8,824 bases of DNA, taken from contig DROE01000324.1 of the NCBI GenBank assembly GCA_011322005.1, forward strand, positions 1 through 8,824. The letters are read 5' to 3'. This stretch comes from Devosia sp. (GTDB taxonomy: Bacteria; Pseudomonadota; Alphaproteobacteria; Rhizobiales; Devosiaceae). The position numbers were made by a program, and so were the translations under genes. The notes beneath the pieces are model-generated. The model was not told where the DNA came from. It was given only the letters and a program-made list of their open reading frames with translations, and ran no database searches. This document shows, one piece after another, positions 1 to 6,538 of the stretch (position 1 is its first letter; each line of letters opens with the position of its first letter).

Positions 1-1
1 C

Positions 2-772
2 TATGCGGCGGCGCTTGAATTTATGCACAATGCCACACTTTTGCATGACGATGTGGTGGACGAGAGCGAAATGCGGCGTGGAAAGCCTGCTGCCCGCAAG
101 ATCTGGGGCAATCAGGCCAGCGTGCTGGTGGGAGATTTTCTTCTTGGTCAGGCATTCATGATGATGGTGGATGCAGGGAGCCTTCCCGCCCTCAAGGTAC
201 TGTCCAGCGCCGCGGCGGTTATCGCAGAGGGGGAGGTTCTGCAACTCAGTGTCGCCACCAATCTTGATACCAGCGAAGAGGAGTATTTTGAGGTTATCGG
301 AGCAAAAACCGCTGCGCTTTTTGAAGCTGCCACCGAAGTAGGCGCCATGGCAGACGACCCCTCCAACATCGACAGACCCGCGCTTGCCCGTTACGGGCGC
401 GAACTGGGAGTGGCATTTCAACTGACGGACGATGTGCTTGATTACGGGGGTGCGGGGGGCGTTCTTGGGAAAAACACCGGAGATGATTTGCGGGAAGGCA
501 AAATGACACTTCCCATCATTGTGGCGCTCAGGTCCGCCACAGGCAGCGAGCGGGAGCAGATTGGCACAGCTCTTGGTGATGGCACGGTGGACGCTCAGCG
601 TTTCAGCTCAATTCTGGATATTGTGAAACGATATGGAGGATTGGACTACACGCTTGAACGTGCCCACAGACATGCAGAGGCCGCCCGTGCGGCTTTGGAG
701 CCCCTGCCAGCCTCTCAGCTCAAAGACATACTGGCCGACATGGGCGACTATTGCGTGGGCAGGGCATATTAG
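2..772 (+). CDS. ispB: Long-chain polyprenyl diphosphate synthase (octaprenyl/decaprenyl type), 5'-truncated by window edge
   Basis: This trans-prenyltransferase condenses isopentenyl diphosphate units onto an allylic primer to build the ubiquinone side chain; it is cytosolic and Mg-dependent. The reading frame is open from base 2, so the true start lies upstream. About 257 codons are visible, and family members of roughly 320-340 residues suggest 65-85 N-terminal residues are missing. Both aspartate-rich motifs are intact: DDVVD at 47-61 and DDVLD at 428-442, the latter within the typical FQLTDDVLDY context. The residue five before the first motif is Ala, a small residue that in this family leaves the product tunnel open and favours long chains. 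KMTLPII follows about 20 residues after the second motif, as expected. Alphaproteobacteria usually make Q-10, so a decaprenyl (DdsA-like) product is as likely as octaprenyl; the sequence alone does not decide. The gene converges on ispE with a 10-bp gap and no visible terminator. Confidence 0.93.
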   Translation, partial: YAAALEFMHNATLLHDDVVDESEMRRGKPAARKIWGNQASVLVGDFLLGQAFMMMVDAGSLPALKVLSSAAAVIAEGEVLQLSVATNLDTSEEEYFEVIGAKTAALFEAATEVGAMADDPSNIDRPALARYGRELGVAFQLTDDVLDYGGAGGVLGKNTGDDLREGKMTLPIIVALRSATGSEREQIGTALGDGTVDAQRFSSILDIVKRYGGLDYTLERAHRHAEAARAALEPLPASQLKDILADMGDYCVGRAY

Positions 773-782
773 GTTGTGGGCG

Positions 783-1706
783 TCACTCCAGCATCGGGGC
801 TGAAGCAATCCAGTATTGCGGCCAGAGTTTTTGTGCGGCTTTGACCGCCGGAGCGGCCTGATGTTTATCGCCGAAAAGCCCGAACACCGTAGCCCCGGAA
901 CCTGACATCCGGGTAAAAAGGCACTCTTGTTGTTGCTCCAGAAAGTCGGTGACTTCTTCTATCTCGGGGACCAGTTTCCGCGCAGGGCACACGAGGTCGT
1001 TGCGGGTGGTTTGAAGCCAGTCGGCCAAAGCCCGCGCGCTGGAAAAACCCGGCGGAGGGGTTGGCAGGTGTGAATTTCTTTTATCCACCAGGTGATCGAA
1101 AACAGCTTGTGTGGGGATTGCAACCCCCGGATTTATCAACACCAAACAGGCGCGCGGCAATCCGGAAAACCGGTGAAGCTTTTCGCCAACGCCCTGCATC
1201 AGTTGCGCATGGGCTGAAAGACACACCGGCACGTCAGCACCAAGCTGGGCTGCCAACTCTATCAAACCGGAACGGGGGGGCGGCGTTTCCGCCAACTGTT
1301 CCAAAATGCGCAGCATCGCCGCGGCGTCAGACGAGCCACCACCAACCCCTGCGGCAACGGGCAGGTTTTTTGTGAGTCTGACTTCAATACCCTGGGGCAG
1401 GCGCGCGGGAAACCGCTCCCGGTACGCATCAATGACCGCCAGCACGAGATTTTGTTCCCCACCGTCCAAGTCGCCAGCGAAGGGTCCGCCGATGACGAGG
1501 CTGTCCTGTGTTCCGGCACGGGCCAACAGCCTGTCACCGGTTCCTGCAAACACCACCAGACTTTGAAGCTGGTGAAGACCGTCCGGGCGCTGCCCGATAA
1601 CATGCAATGCTAGGTTGACTTTTGCCGGCGCAAATCCGGTTATCCATTCACTCACCGGCCGCCCCGTTCCGTTCGCGACGCAGGATTCAGTTTTCATCCA
1701 GGCCAT
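783..1706 (-). CDS. ispE: 4-diphosphocytidyl-2-C-methyl-D-erythritol kinase
   Basis: This GHMP-superfamily kinase phosphorylates the 2-hydroxyl of CDP-methylerythritol in the MEP pathway to isopentenyl diphosphate. It has 307 residues from the first ATG, slightly long for the family. PAKVN at residues 27-31 holds the conserved Lys29. The Gly-rich ATP loop is VGGGSSDAAA at 121-130. GADVP at 156-160 supplies the catalytic Asp158, and MSGSGAT at 267-273 is the third GHMP motif. The ATG at 1706 lies inside the end of the TPR gene, a 20-bp overlap. A second in-frame ATG at 1697 is equally possible, and neither has a good Shine-Dalgarno sequence, so translational coupling to the TPR gene is likely. 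One oddity is that the usual DGYH segment reads DGLH (Leu44); in the E. coli enzyme that Tyr (Tyr25) stacks on the cytosine of the substrate. Identification is secure; the exact start is not. Confidence 0.95.
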   Translation of the reverse strand: MAWMKTESCVANGTGRPVSEWITGFAPAKVNLALHVIGQRPDGLHQLQSLVVFAGTGDRLLARAGTQDSLVIGGPFAGDLDGGEQNLVLAVIDAYRERFPARLPQGIEVRLTKNLPVAAGVGGGSSDAAAMLRILEQLAETPPPRSGLIELAAQLGADVPVCLSAHAQLMQGVGEKLHRFSGLPRACLVLINPGVAIPTQAVFDHLVDKRNSHLPTPPPGFSSARALADWLQTTRNDLVCPARKLVPEIEEVTDFLEQQQECLFTRMSGSGATVFGLFGDKHQAAPAVKAAQKLWPQYWIASAPMLE

Positions 1707-3372
1707 TTTCGAGCTTGGGAATTACACGCTCGGTCACTACTCCGCGCCGGTCTACCGACCTGGCGATCGTCCACTGAAAGCGAGCTTCGCGCTTGCGCCC
1801 TGCGTACCAGTAAGCATCCCCCAGATGGTCATTGATTTCAGGGTCGTTGGGAAGCAGGCGCACGGCCTCTTCCAATATTCTCACCGCGTCTTCATAGCGA
1901 CCCATTTTGTAGATGGCCCAGCCAAGGCTATCAACTATATATCCGTCTCTGGGATTTGCCTTGACCGCCTTTTCGATCATGGTCAGCGCAGGTTCCAGAT
2001 TTACACCCTGATCGACCCAGCTATAACCCAGATAGTTCAGAACCTGGGGCTGGTCAGGGTTGAGTTCAAGGGCGCGCAAAAAGTCGCTTTCGGCGGCCTC
2101 CCACTCTCCGTTTCGCTCATAGGCAATCCCGCGCACATAGAAGTAGCGCCAGTCCCTTGGGTGTTCACCCCCGACTATCCCGATGATCCTGGTATAGGCT
2201 TGGATGGCGCGAGAATACTGCTCGTCAGAACGCAGCAGATCCCCCAGCGCGGTCAGCGCCTCCACATTGTCCGGCTCTGCTTTCACGATGGCGCCCAGTT
2301 CTGCGATTGCGCCGTCCCGGTCACCAAGATTGTCCAGATTTGCCGCCATCAGGACTGCGGCACCTGACTTGAAAGGGGAGCCGTCGCGAATGGAGGCGTA
2401 GGCCTGGTTGGCGAGTTCAAAACGGCCAGCACTATCAAACAGGTCACCAATGGCAAGAGCAATGTTATCCGACTTCGGATTGAGGTAAAGACCGAGTTGA
2501 AGAAAGACCATGGCGATGTCCGAGGCGCCATCGCGGGCAAGTGCTGCGCCGATCCCATGATAGAGTTCGGCGGCACCGGCGGCGACATTTGTTGCGTATT
2601 TTCCCGGCAGCCGCCCCGCCTCTATATCTGCTCTTACCGGAATCAGCGAAGGGTGGCTGAGGCCCTCACGCTCATAGGCGTCGAGCACTTCAAGAGCTTC
2701 CGCAAACCGGCCCGCATTGCCCAACACGCGGGCATAGACCTCCACGGACCGCGAAATGAAAGGATCAGCTTCATAGGCCTTCTCCGCCAGTTCAATCGCC
2801 TGTTTGTCTCCGGCAAAATCAGCCATCAGGGCCTTGTGAAAAATCAAAAAATTCTCCAGCCCGTTGCCTTCCAAACGTTCTAGAACGGCAAAAGCGGCTT
2901 TGAGATCGGACTGTCCCAGATAGGCCCATGCCTCGACCAGCAAGCCTGAAATATCAATGAAACTGTCCAGGCCCAGTGTTTCCATCTGCCTGATGGTTGA
3001 AGTGTAGCGGCGTTCCTTGAGCGCAACCGTTGCCACCAGCAGTTTGGCAAGATTGTTTCCCGGTTGCAGTTCAAGCAAATGGCGCGCCAGCGATTCGGCT
3101 TCATCAATGCGGCCAGCGGCAGCGAGGGATGCAAAGGCGCGCTCGATGATCTCGGGACTTTCCCATTGGGTCTGGGTTGCATCAAGAAACGCCTGCGCAG
3201 CCATATTGACGCCAAGGGTATTCAGCGCCTCCTGCCCGGCCAGAAAGCTGCCCGAGGGGCTGGGGAGCCCAAAACCGGGGCTGTCGGACTGGGAGAGTGC
3301 CGATGCTACCGGTACAAGTGCCAAGGCAGAACAGGCCAGCAGGATGGCAAGGGGGCGAATTAAACGCTTCAA
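1687..3372 (-). CDS. Exported tetratricopeptide-repeat protein
   Basis: This is a TPR scaffold protein of 561 residues when started at the TTG at 3372-3370. That TTG is preceded by GGAAGAAGAG at 3390-3381 with an 8-nt spacer, and the start places a clear signal peptide at the N terminus: basic MKRLIRP, a hydrophobic core, and ASA before the likely cleavage at residue 25. An upstream in-frame GTG at 3381 and a TTG at 3489 are possible starts, but the extra residues they add look non-coding. LLAC at residues 11-14 weakly resembles a lipobox; hydrophobic residues after the Cys make ordinary Sec secretion more likely. TPR-like helical pairs run through most of the mature protein and are clearest at residues 370-536, with LGYSWVDQG, LGWAIYKMGRYEDA and LGDAYWYAGRKREA segments. 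It probably works as a periplasmic or membrane-associated scaffold, but the partner is unknown. It is the first gene of a minus-strand operon with ispE, with no obvious functional tie to isoprenoid synthesis. Confidence 0.9.
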   Translation of the reverse strand: MKRLIRPLAILLACSALALVPVASALSQSDSPGFGLPSPSGSFLAGQEALNTLGVNMAAQAFLDATQTQWESPEIIERAFASLAAAGRIDEAESLARHLLELQPGNNLAKLLVATVALKERRYTSTIRQMETLGLDSFIDISGLLVEAWAYLGQSDLKAAFAVLERLEGNGLENFLIFHKALMADFAGDKQAIELAEKAYEADPFISRSVEVYARVLGNAGRFAEALEVLDAYEREGLSHPSLIPVRADIEAGRLPGKYATNVAAGAAELYHGIGAALARDGASDIAMVFLQLGLYLNPKSDNIALAIGDLFDSAGRFELANQAYASIRDGSPFKSGAAVLMAANLDNLGDRDGAIAELGAIVKAEPDNVEALTALGDLLRSDEQYSRAIQAYTRIIGIVGGEHPRDWRYFYVRGIAYERNGEWEAAESDFLRALELNPDQPQVLNYLGYSWVDQGVNLEPALTMIEKAVKANPRDGYIVDSLGWAIYKMGRYEDAVRILEEAVRLLPNDPEINDHLGDAYWYAGRKREARFQWTIARSVDRRGVVTERVIPKLENGLDEN

Positions 3373-3664
3373 TTTGAGCACTCTTCTTCCAAATGATGTA
3401 TCACGCCGGGGAGCGCGGGGCTGGTTTGTTGGACAAGATTGGCGAATTTGCGACAGGGCCGCAAGGCCCGATAACCTAAGTGTCAACAAAAAGCCCGGGC
3501 TGTGCCAACTAATTTACCGGCAAAAGTGCTGAGCCCGCCTTTTGTGGTCCAAGAGGCGATTGCTACCAATACAACTACTCATGTCGCCTCGCCGGGCAGC
3601 ATTTCCTGTACCTTGCCCACTGGCATGCTGACAACAGGCCCCCTGTTGTGGAATAGTTGGTGGC
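3373..3664. promoter_or_regulatory. Divergent intergenic region between the TPR gene and the uracil-DNA glycosylase gene
   Basis: These 292 bp separate two divergent transcription units and must hold both promoters. I see no convincing -35/-10 pair; a TTGACA (minus strand, 3486-3481) has no good -10 at the expected distance. The region includes a 10-bp palindrome AGCCCGGGCT (3492-3501) followed on the minus strand by five T, an 8-bp-arm inverted repeat at 3631-3649, and a 13-bp imperfect direct repeat at 3621-3633 and 3661-3673. Open frames here look like shadows with no recognisable protein features. No GTTC-N7-GTTC box was found in it. Confidence 0.6.
3631..3649. promoter_or_regulatory. Inverted repeat just upstream of the uracil-DNA glycosylase start, possible operator or 5' UTR hairpin
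   Basis: ACAACAGG-CCC-CCTGTTGT is a perfect inverted repeat with 8-bp arms and a 3-nt spacer, ending 15 bp before the ATG at 3665. The position suits a repressor site near the transcription start or a hairpin in the leader close to the ribosome entry site. There is no T-run after it, so it is not an intrinsic terminator. The regulator, if any, is unknown. Confidence 0.4.
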
Positions 3665-4546
3665 ATGATGACAGACGAGCACCCGGACGACAACGTCCAC
3701 AGTTCCGAACAATTGCTGGCGATGCTGAAATGGTATCGGGCAGCGGGTGTCGATATTGCGGTGGCTGAGCGTCCTGTTGACCGGTTTGCCGAGCGAGGGG
3801 CACCAGCGGTTCCGGTCAGGCCCGGCTCTTCTTCCAACACCGGTTCTGCACCACTAAGGACTGCCGCTGCCCGCCCGGCCCCGGCTTCGCGCAACTCGAC
3901 GCCCCCTGTGGCGCAATCAACAAACGCCGAGCCAGCCGAGGCTGAAGAACTGGCGCAGGGGGCCAATAACCTTGAAGAACTGCGGGCGTGCCTCGAAAAC
4001 TATCAGGGTTGCGGGTTAAAACTGCGGGCCACACGCACGGTGTTCGCCGACGGTAACCCCAAAGCGAAAATCATGCTTATAGGTGAGGCACCGGGGCGCG
4101 ACGAAGACTTGCAGGGCAAACCGTTCGTGGGGCGCTCGGGTCAGCTTCTTGACCGCATGCTCCGGGCGATCGGGCTCGACCGCACTAGTGTCTATATTGC
4201 CAACACCGTGCCCTGGCGCCCGCCGGGCAACCGCACGCCTTCTCCTATGGAAATCAGTCTTTGCCTGCCGTTTCTGGTGCGCCAGGTGGAGTTGGTCGCG
4301 CCAAAAATCATCGTTACGCTGGGGGCGGCGGCGACCCAGACCATGTTTGAGGAAAAACTCTCAATTCTTAAAACCCGGGGGCGCTGGCGGGACATCAAGG
4401 TCGGCTCCCACTCCACCAAAGCCATGCCAACGCTGCACCCGGCATTTTTGTTGCGTCAGCCAGCACAAAAACGTCAGGCTTGGCAGGACATGCTTGCCCT
4501 TGCGACCTGTGTTGAAGAGTTGGGTTTGAACGGGGAGCCCGACTGA
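3665..4546 (+). CDS. Uracil-DNA glycosylase, family-4-like, with N-terminal extension
   Basis: This enzyme would remove uracil from DNA to start base-excision repair. It has 293 residues from the first ATG; ATG 3668 is an equal alternative, and an in-frame TGA at 3629 bars a start upstream of that. The catalytic core begins near residue 101. Motif A is GEAPGRDED at 140-148, followed by KPFVGRSGQLLDRML, then IANTVPWRPPGNRTP near 178-192, and motif B is HPAFLLR at 258-264. The first 100 residues are extra compared with minimal family-4 enzymes: a short helical segment with PVDRF (37-41), then a Pro/Ala/Ser-rich linker at about 46-98. Classical family 4 binds 4Fe-4S through four Cys. Here the CxxC pair is YQGC (only Cys116), the Cys of the KCRPP segment is Trp184, and only Cys116 and Cys200 remain at ligand positions. 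The cluster is therefore probably absent or altered. It opens the plus-strand run, and no strong Shine-Dalgarno is visible. Confidence 0.88.
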   Translation: MMTDEHPDDNVHSSEQLLAMLKWYRAAGVDIAVAERPVDRFAERGAPAVPVRPGSSSNTGSAPLRTAAARPAPASRNSTPPVAQSTNAEPAEAEELAQGANNLEELRACLENYQGCGLKLRATRTVFADGNPKAKIMLIGEAPGRDEDLQGKPFVGRSGQLLDRMLRAIGLDRTSVYIANTVPWRPPGNRTPSPMEISLCLPFLVRQVELVAPKIIVTLGAAATQTMFEEKLSILKTRGRWRDIKVGSHSTKAMPTLHPAFLLRQPAQKRQAWQDMLALATCVEELGLNGEPD

Positions 4547-4547
4547 C

Positions 4548-4622
4548 ATGGCCGTTCGCGCAACACAGGCCCCGCGCGCAATCCTTCATTGCGCCACCAC
4601 CGTTCCCGGTATACGGCTGTAG
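4548..4622 (+). CDS. Possible 24-residue leader or coupling ORF between the glycosylase and transporter genes
   Basis: A 25-codon ORF (24 residues plus TAG) begins one base after the glycosylase TGA and ends one base before the transporter ATG, so it fills the gap almost exactly. GGGGAG at 4532-4537 lies 10 nt before its ATG and is a better ribosome site than anything directly ahead of the transporter, whose start reads TAGGATG. Its stop next to the transporter ATG would allow termination-reinitiation. The peptide begins MAVRATQAPR and has no recognisable domain. It may function only by being translated, or may be chance; no homology could be checked. Confidence 0.35.
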   Translation: MAVRATQAPRAILHCATTVPGIRL

Positions 4623-4623
4623 G

Positions 4624-5886
4624 ATGTCCAGCATATTGAAAATTCAGGCGCTTTTTCTGTCCTCAGCATTGCTGATGTTCGGAGGCGGTTTGCAGGGTCT
4701 GTTGCTTTCGGTTCGCGGGGCGGATGAAGGTTTCTCGGTCTTCTCCCTGGGGTTGATCGGAACCGGCTGGTCGGTGGGGTTCATCGCCGGCTCGATTATG
4801 GTGCCGATGCTGGTGCGCCGGGTTGGCCATATCCGCTCTTATTCGGTGATGGCGGCGGTGGGCACCATCACCATATTGCTCAATCTGTTATGGATAAGCG
4901 ATGTGGGCTGGATAGTTCTGCGTATCTTCTCGGGCTTCTGCTTTTCGGGCGCCGCAATGATCGTTGAAAGCTGGCTCAATGAGACCGCCGAAAACAAGAA
5001 CCGAGGCACCATTTTTTCCACCTATGTGATGATAAATATGGCCGCCTCGACCCTTGGGCAATTGTCCATGTCTGTTACCGGGATTTCGGGCTATCTGCCG
5101 TTCGTGGTCGGCGCCCTGGCGCTGATTACAGCCATGCTGCCCACAGCGTTGACCACCAAACCCCAACCCCGCCCCCTCGCATCGGCCAGAATAAATTTCG
5201 CCCTTCTCATGCGCACCTCGCCCATAGCGGTGATTGCCAGCTTTTGCGTGGGCATTGCCAATGGCACCTTTGGAACGCTGGCTCCGGTTTTTGGCTTCCT
5301 GCAAGGGCTGGGTGCTGCCGACATTGCCCAGATGATGAGTGTTGCCATCATCATGGGAGCGATTTCTCAGCTACCGTTCGGTCGGCTTTCGGACAGTGTT
5401 GACCGCCGCTGGGTTATCATTGGCGCGAGCCTGCTGGCAGCGGCGATTGGCCTCATAACGGTATGGGTAAACCCATGGGCGGGATGGCCCCTTTATGTGC
5501 TGTTTGGCTTATATGGCTTTGCAGCCTATCCTGTTTACGCCGTAGCAGTGGCCCATGCCAACGATTCGGCGGCCGAGGGCGATTTTGCAACCGTTGCCGC
5601 GGGGATGTTGCTTACCCTTGGGTGCGGTCTTGCAGTTGGCCCCGTCATCGCGGCTGCTGTAATGAACCAAATGCCGCCGGTTTCCCTGTTTCTTGTCACT
5701 GCCGGCTTTCATGCCCTGCTGGCTATTCTAGCCTTCATCCGCATGCTGGTCCGGCCGGTTGACATGGATGAGGACCGCTCCCCCTTCCTCAACGTGCCCA
5801 TGGGCAAAAACACCACGCTGGCAACGGTTGCCCTGGACCCGCGGGCCGATGAACTGCCCCCCTCTCCTCAAAACAATGGAGTTTAA
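4624..5886 (+). CDS. Major facilitator superfamily transporter, UMF2/YcaD-like
   Basis: This is an inner-membrane secondary transporter of 420 residues with about 12 hydrophobic segments. Features typical of the YcaD/UMF2 branch are visible: VESWLN at 114-119 followed by the NRGT segment, the loop-8/9 MFS signature GRLSDSVDRR at 253-262, and YPVYAVAVAHAND at 302-314. The C-terminal tail after about residue 378 is hydrophilic and probably cytoplasmic. Substrates of this branch are not established, so no solute is assigned. The start at 4624 has no normal Shine-Dalgarno (only AGG next to the ATG) and may depend on reinitiation from the short ORF just ahead. The stop lies 5 bp before moaB, whose ribosome site is inside this gene's last codons, so the two are co-translated in one operon. 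A link to molybdenum-cofactor metabolism is only a guess from position. Confidence 0.9.
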   Translation: MSSILKIQALFLSSALLMFGGGLQGLLLSVRGADEGFSVFSLGLIGTGWSVGFIAGSIMVPMLVRRVGHIRSYSVMAAVGTITILLNLLWISDVGWIVLRIFSGFCFSGAAMIVESWLNETAENKNRGTIFSTYVMINMAASTLGQLSMSVTGISGYLPFVVGALALITAMLPTALTTKPQPRPLASARINFALLMRTSPIAVIASFCVGIANGTFGTLAPVFGFLQGLGAADIAQMMSVAIIMGAISQLPFGRLSDSVDRRWVIIGASLLAAAIGLITVWVNPWAGWPLYVLFGLYGFAAYPVYAVAVAHANDSAAEGDFATVAAGMLLTLGCGLAVGPVIAAAVMNQMPPVSLFLVTAGFHALLAILAFIRMLVRPVDMDEDRSPFLNVPMGKNTTLATVALDPRADELPPSPQNNGV

Positions 5887-5891
5887 GACCC

Positions 5892-6446
5892 ATGTTTCCT
5901 TCAAAAACCAATGAAGACAAAGAATTTGTGGCTCTGAACATTGCGGTGCTTGCGGTTTCGGACACCCGGACGCTTGAAACCGATACCAGCGGTGCCCTGC
6001 TCAAAGAGATGATTGAAGCGGACGGACACAACTGTGCCGAGCGGGCAATCGTCAAGGACAATGTTGCCGCTATCCGCGCCTGGGTGCAGGCTTGGGTTGC
6101 CGATGAGGGGGTCGATGTGGTCATCACCACCGGGGGCACGGGGTTTTCCGGCTTTGATGTGACCCCCGAAGCGGTCGAACCCCTGTTTGACAAACGCATG
6201 GACGGGTTTTCGGTGCTGTTTCATACCTATTCGTCGACAAAAATCGGCACATCAACACTTTTGTCCCGCGCAACCGCCGGCCTTGCCGCAACCACCTTCA
6301 TTTTCTGCCTGCCCGGCTCCAAAGGGGCCTGCCGCGACGGTTGGGAGGGCATCATCCGCCACCAGCTCGATTATCGCCACGGGCCGTGCAATTTTGTTGA
6401 ACTGATGCCCCGGCTCGGCGAGCATATGAAAAAACAAGCGGGCTAA
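5892..6446 (+). CDS. moaB: Molybdenum cofactor biosynthesis protein B
   Basis: MoaB/MogA-family proteins act at the molybdopterin adenylylation step of molybdenum-cofactor synthesis; several bacterial MoaB proteins bind molybdopterin but their exact reaction is less certain than for MogA. The protein has 184 residues, the normal size. Matches to the E. coli MoaB pattern run throughout: VSDTR at 22-26 with DTSG at 31-34, AIVKDN at 52-57, ITTGGTG at 78-84, TPEAVEPLFD at 91-100, IGTSTLLSRATAGLA at 118-132, PGSKGACRDGWEGII at 141-155 and PCNF at 165-168. The ATG has GGAG at 5878-5881 with a 10-nt spacer, overlapping the end of the transporter gene. The stop is 3 bp before a LexA-type box that appears to begin the next transcription unit. 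Confidence 0.94.
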   Translation: MFPSKTNEDKEFVALNIAVLAVSDTRTLETDTSGALLKEMIEADGHNCAERAIVKDNVAAIRAWVQAWVADEGVDVVITTGGTGFSGFDVTPEAVEPLFDKRMDGFSVLFHTYSSTKIGTSTLLSRATAGLAATTFIFCLPGSKGACRDGWEGIIRHQLDYRHGPCNFVELMPRLGEHMKKQAG

Positions 6447-6449
6447 TTT

Positions 6450-6464
6450 GTTCTTCTTTTGTTC
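6450..6464 (+). promoter_or_regulatory. SOS box (LexA operator, GTTC-N7-GTTC type)
   Basis: GTTCTTCTTTTGTTC is an exact match to the direct-repeat LexA operator GTTC-N7-GTTC of many alphaproteobacteria. It lies between the moaB stop and the radical SAM gene, 74 bp before that ATG, with a pyrimidine-rich T-heavy spacer as is common for these sites. A TTGTTC within it could act as a -35 element, but I cannot place a confident -10 hexamer. A third GTTC occurs at 6480-6483 without the right spacing. It predicts LexA repression and DNA-damage induction of the downstream gene. Confidence 0.7.
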
Positions 6465-6538
6465 TGGTTTTTGATCTATGTTCCGGTCCACTGAAATTGC
6501 GGTTTTGATTCGAAATCGCTGCGACCGGGAGAAAAATC

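Noticed and set aside
1615..2367. 250-codon plus-strand open frame
   Set aside because: Lies wholly opposite the ispE start and the TPR gene; its codons mirror the real frame and the peptide has no family motifs.
3373..3489. N-terminal extension of the TPR protein from TTG 3489
   Set aside because: The 39 extra residues precede a normal signal peptide and look non-coding; the downstream TTG has a good ribosome site.
3481..3501. Palindrome AGCCCGGGCT plus T-run on the minus strand as an intrinsic terminator
   Set aside because: It would sit upstream of the TPR gene, not after a minus-strand gene, and the palindrome leaves only a very short stem once a loop is allowed.
3514..3966. 150-codon minus-strand open frame covering the divergent region
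   Set aside because: Antisense to the Pro/Ala-rich linker of the glycosylase; low-complexity GC-rich shadow with no domain and no ribosome site seen.
6459..6482. TTGTTC ... TATGTT as a -35/-10 promoter for the radical SAM gene
   Set aside because: The 12-nt spacing is too short for a sigma-70-type promoter; other pairings are weak, so the promoter is left unassigned.
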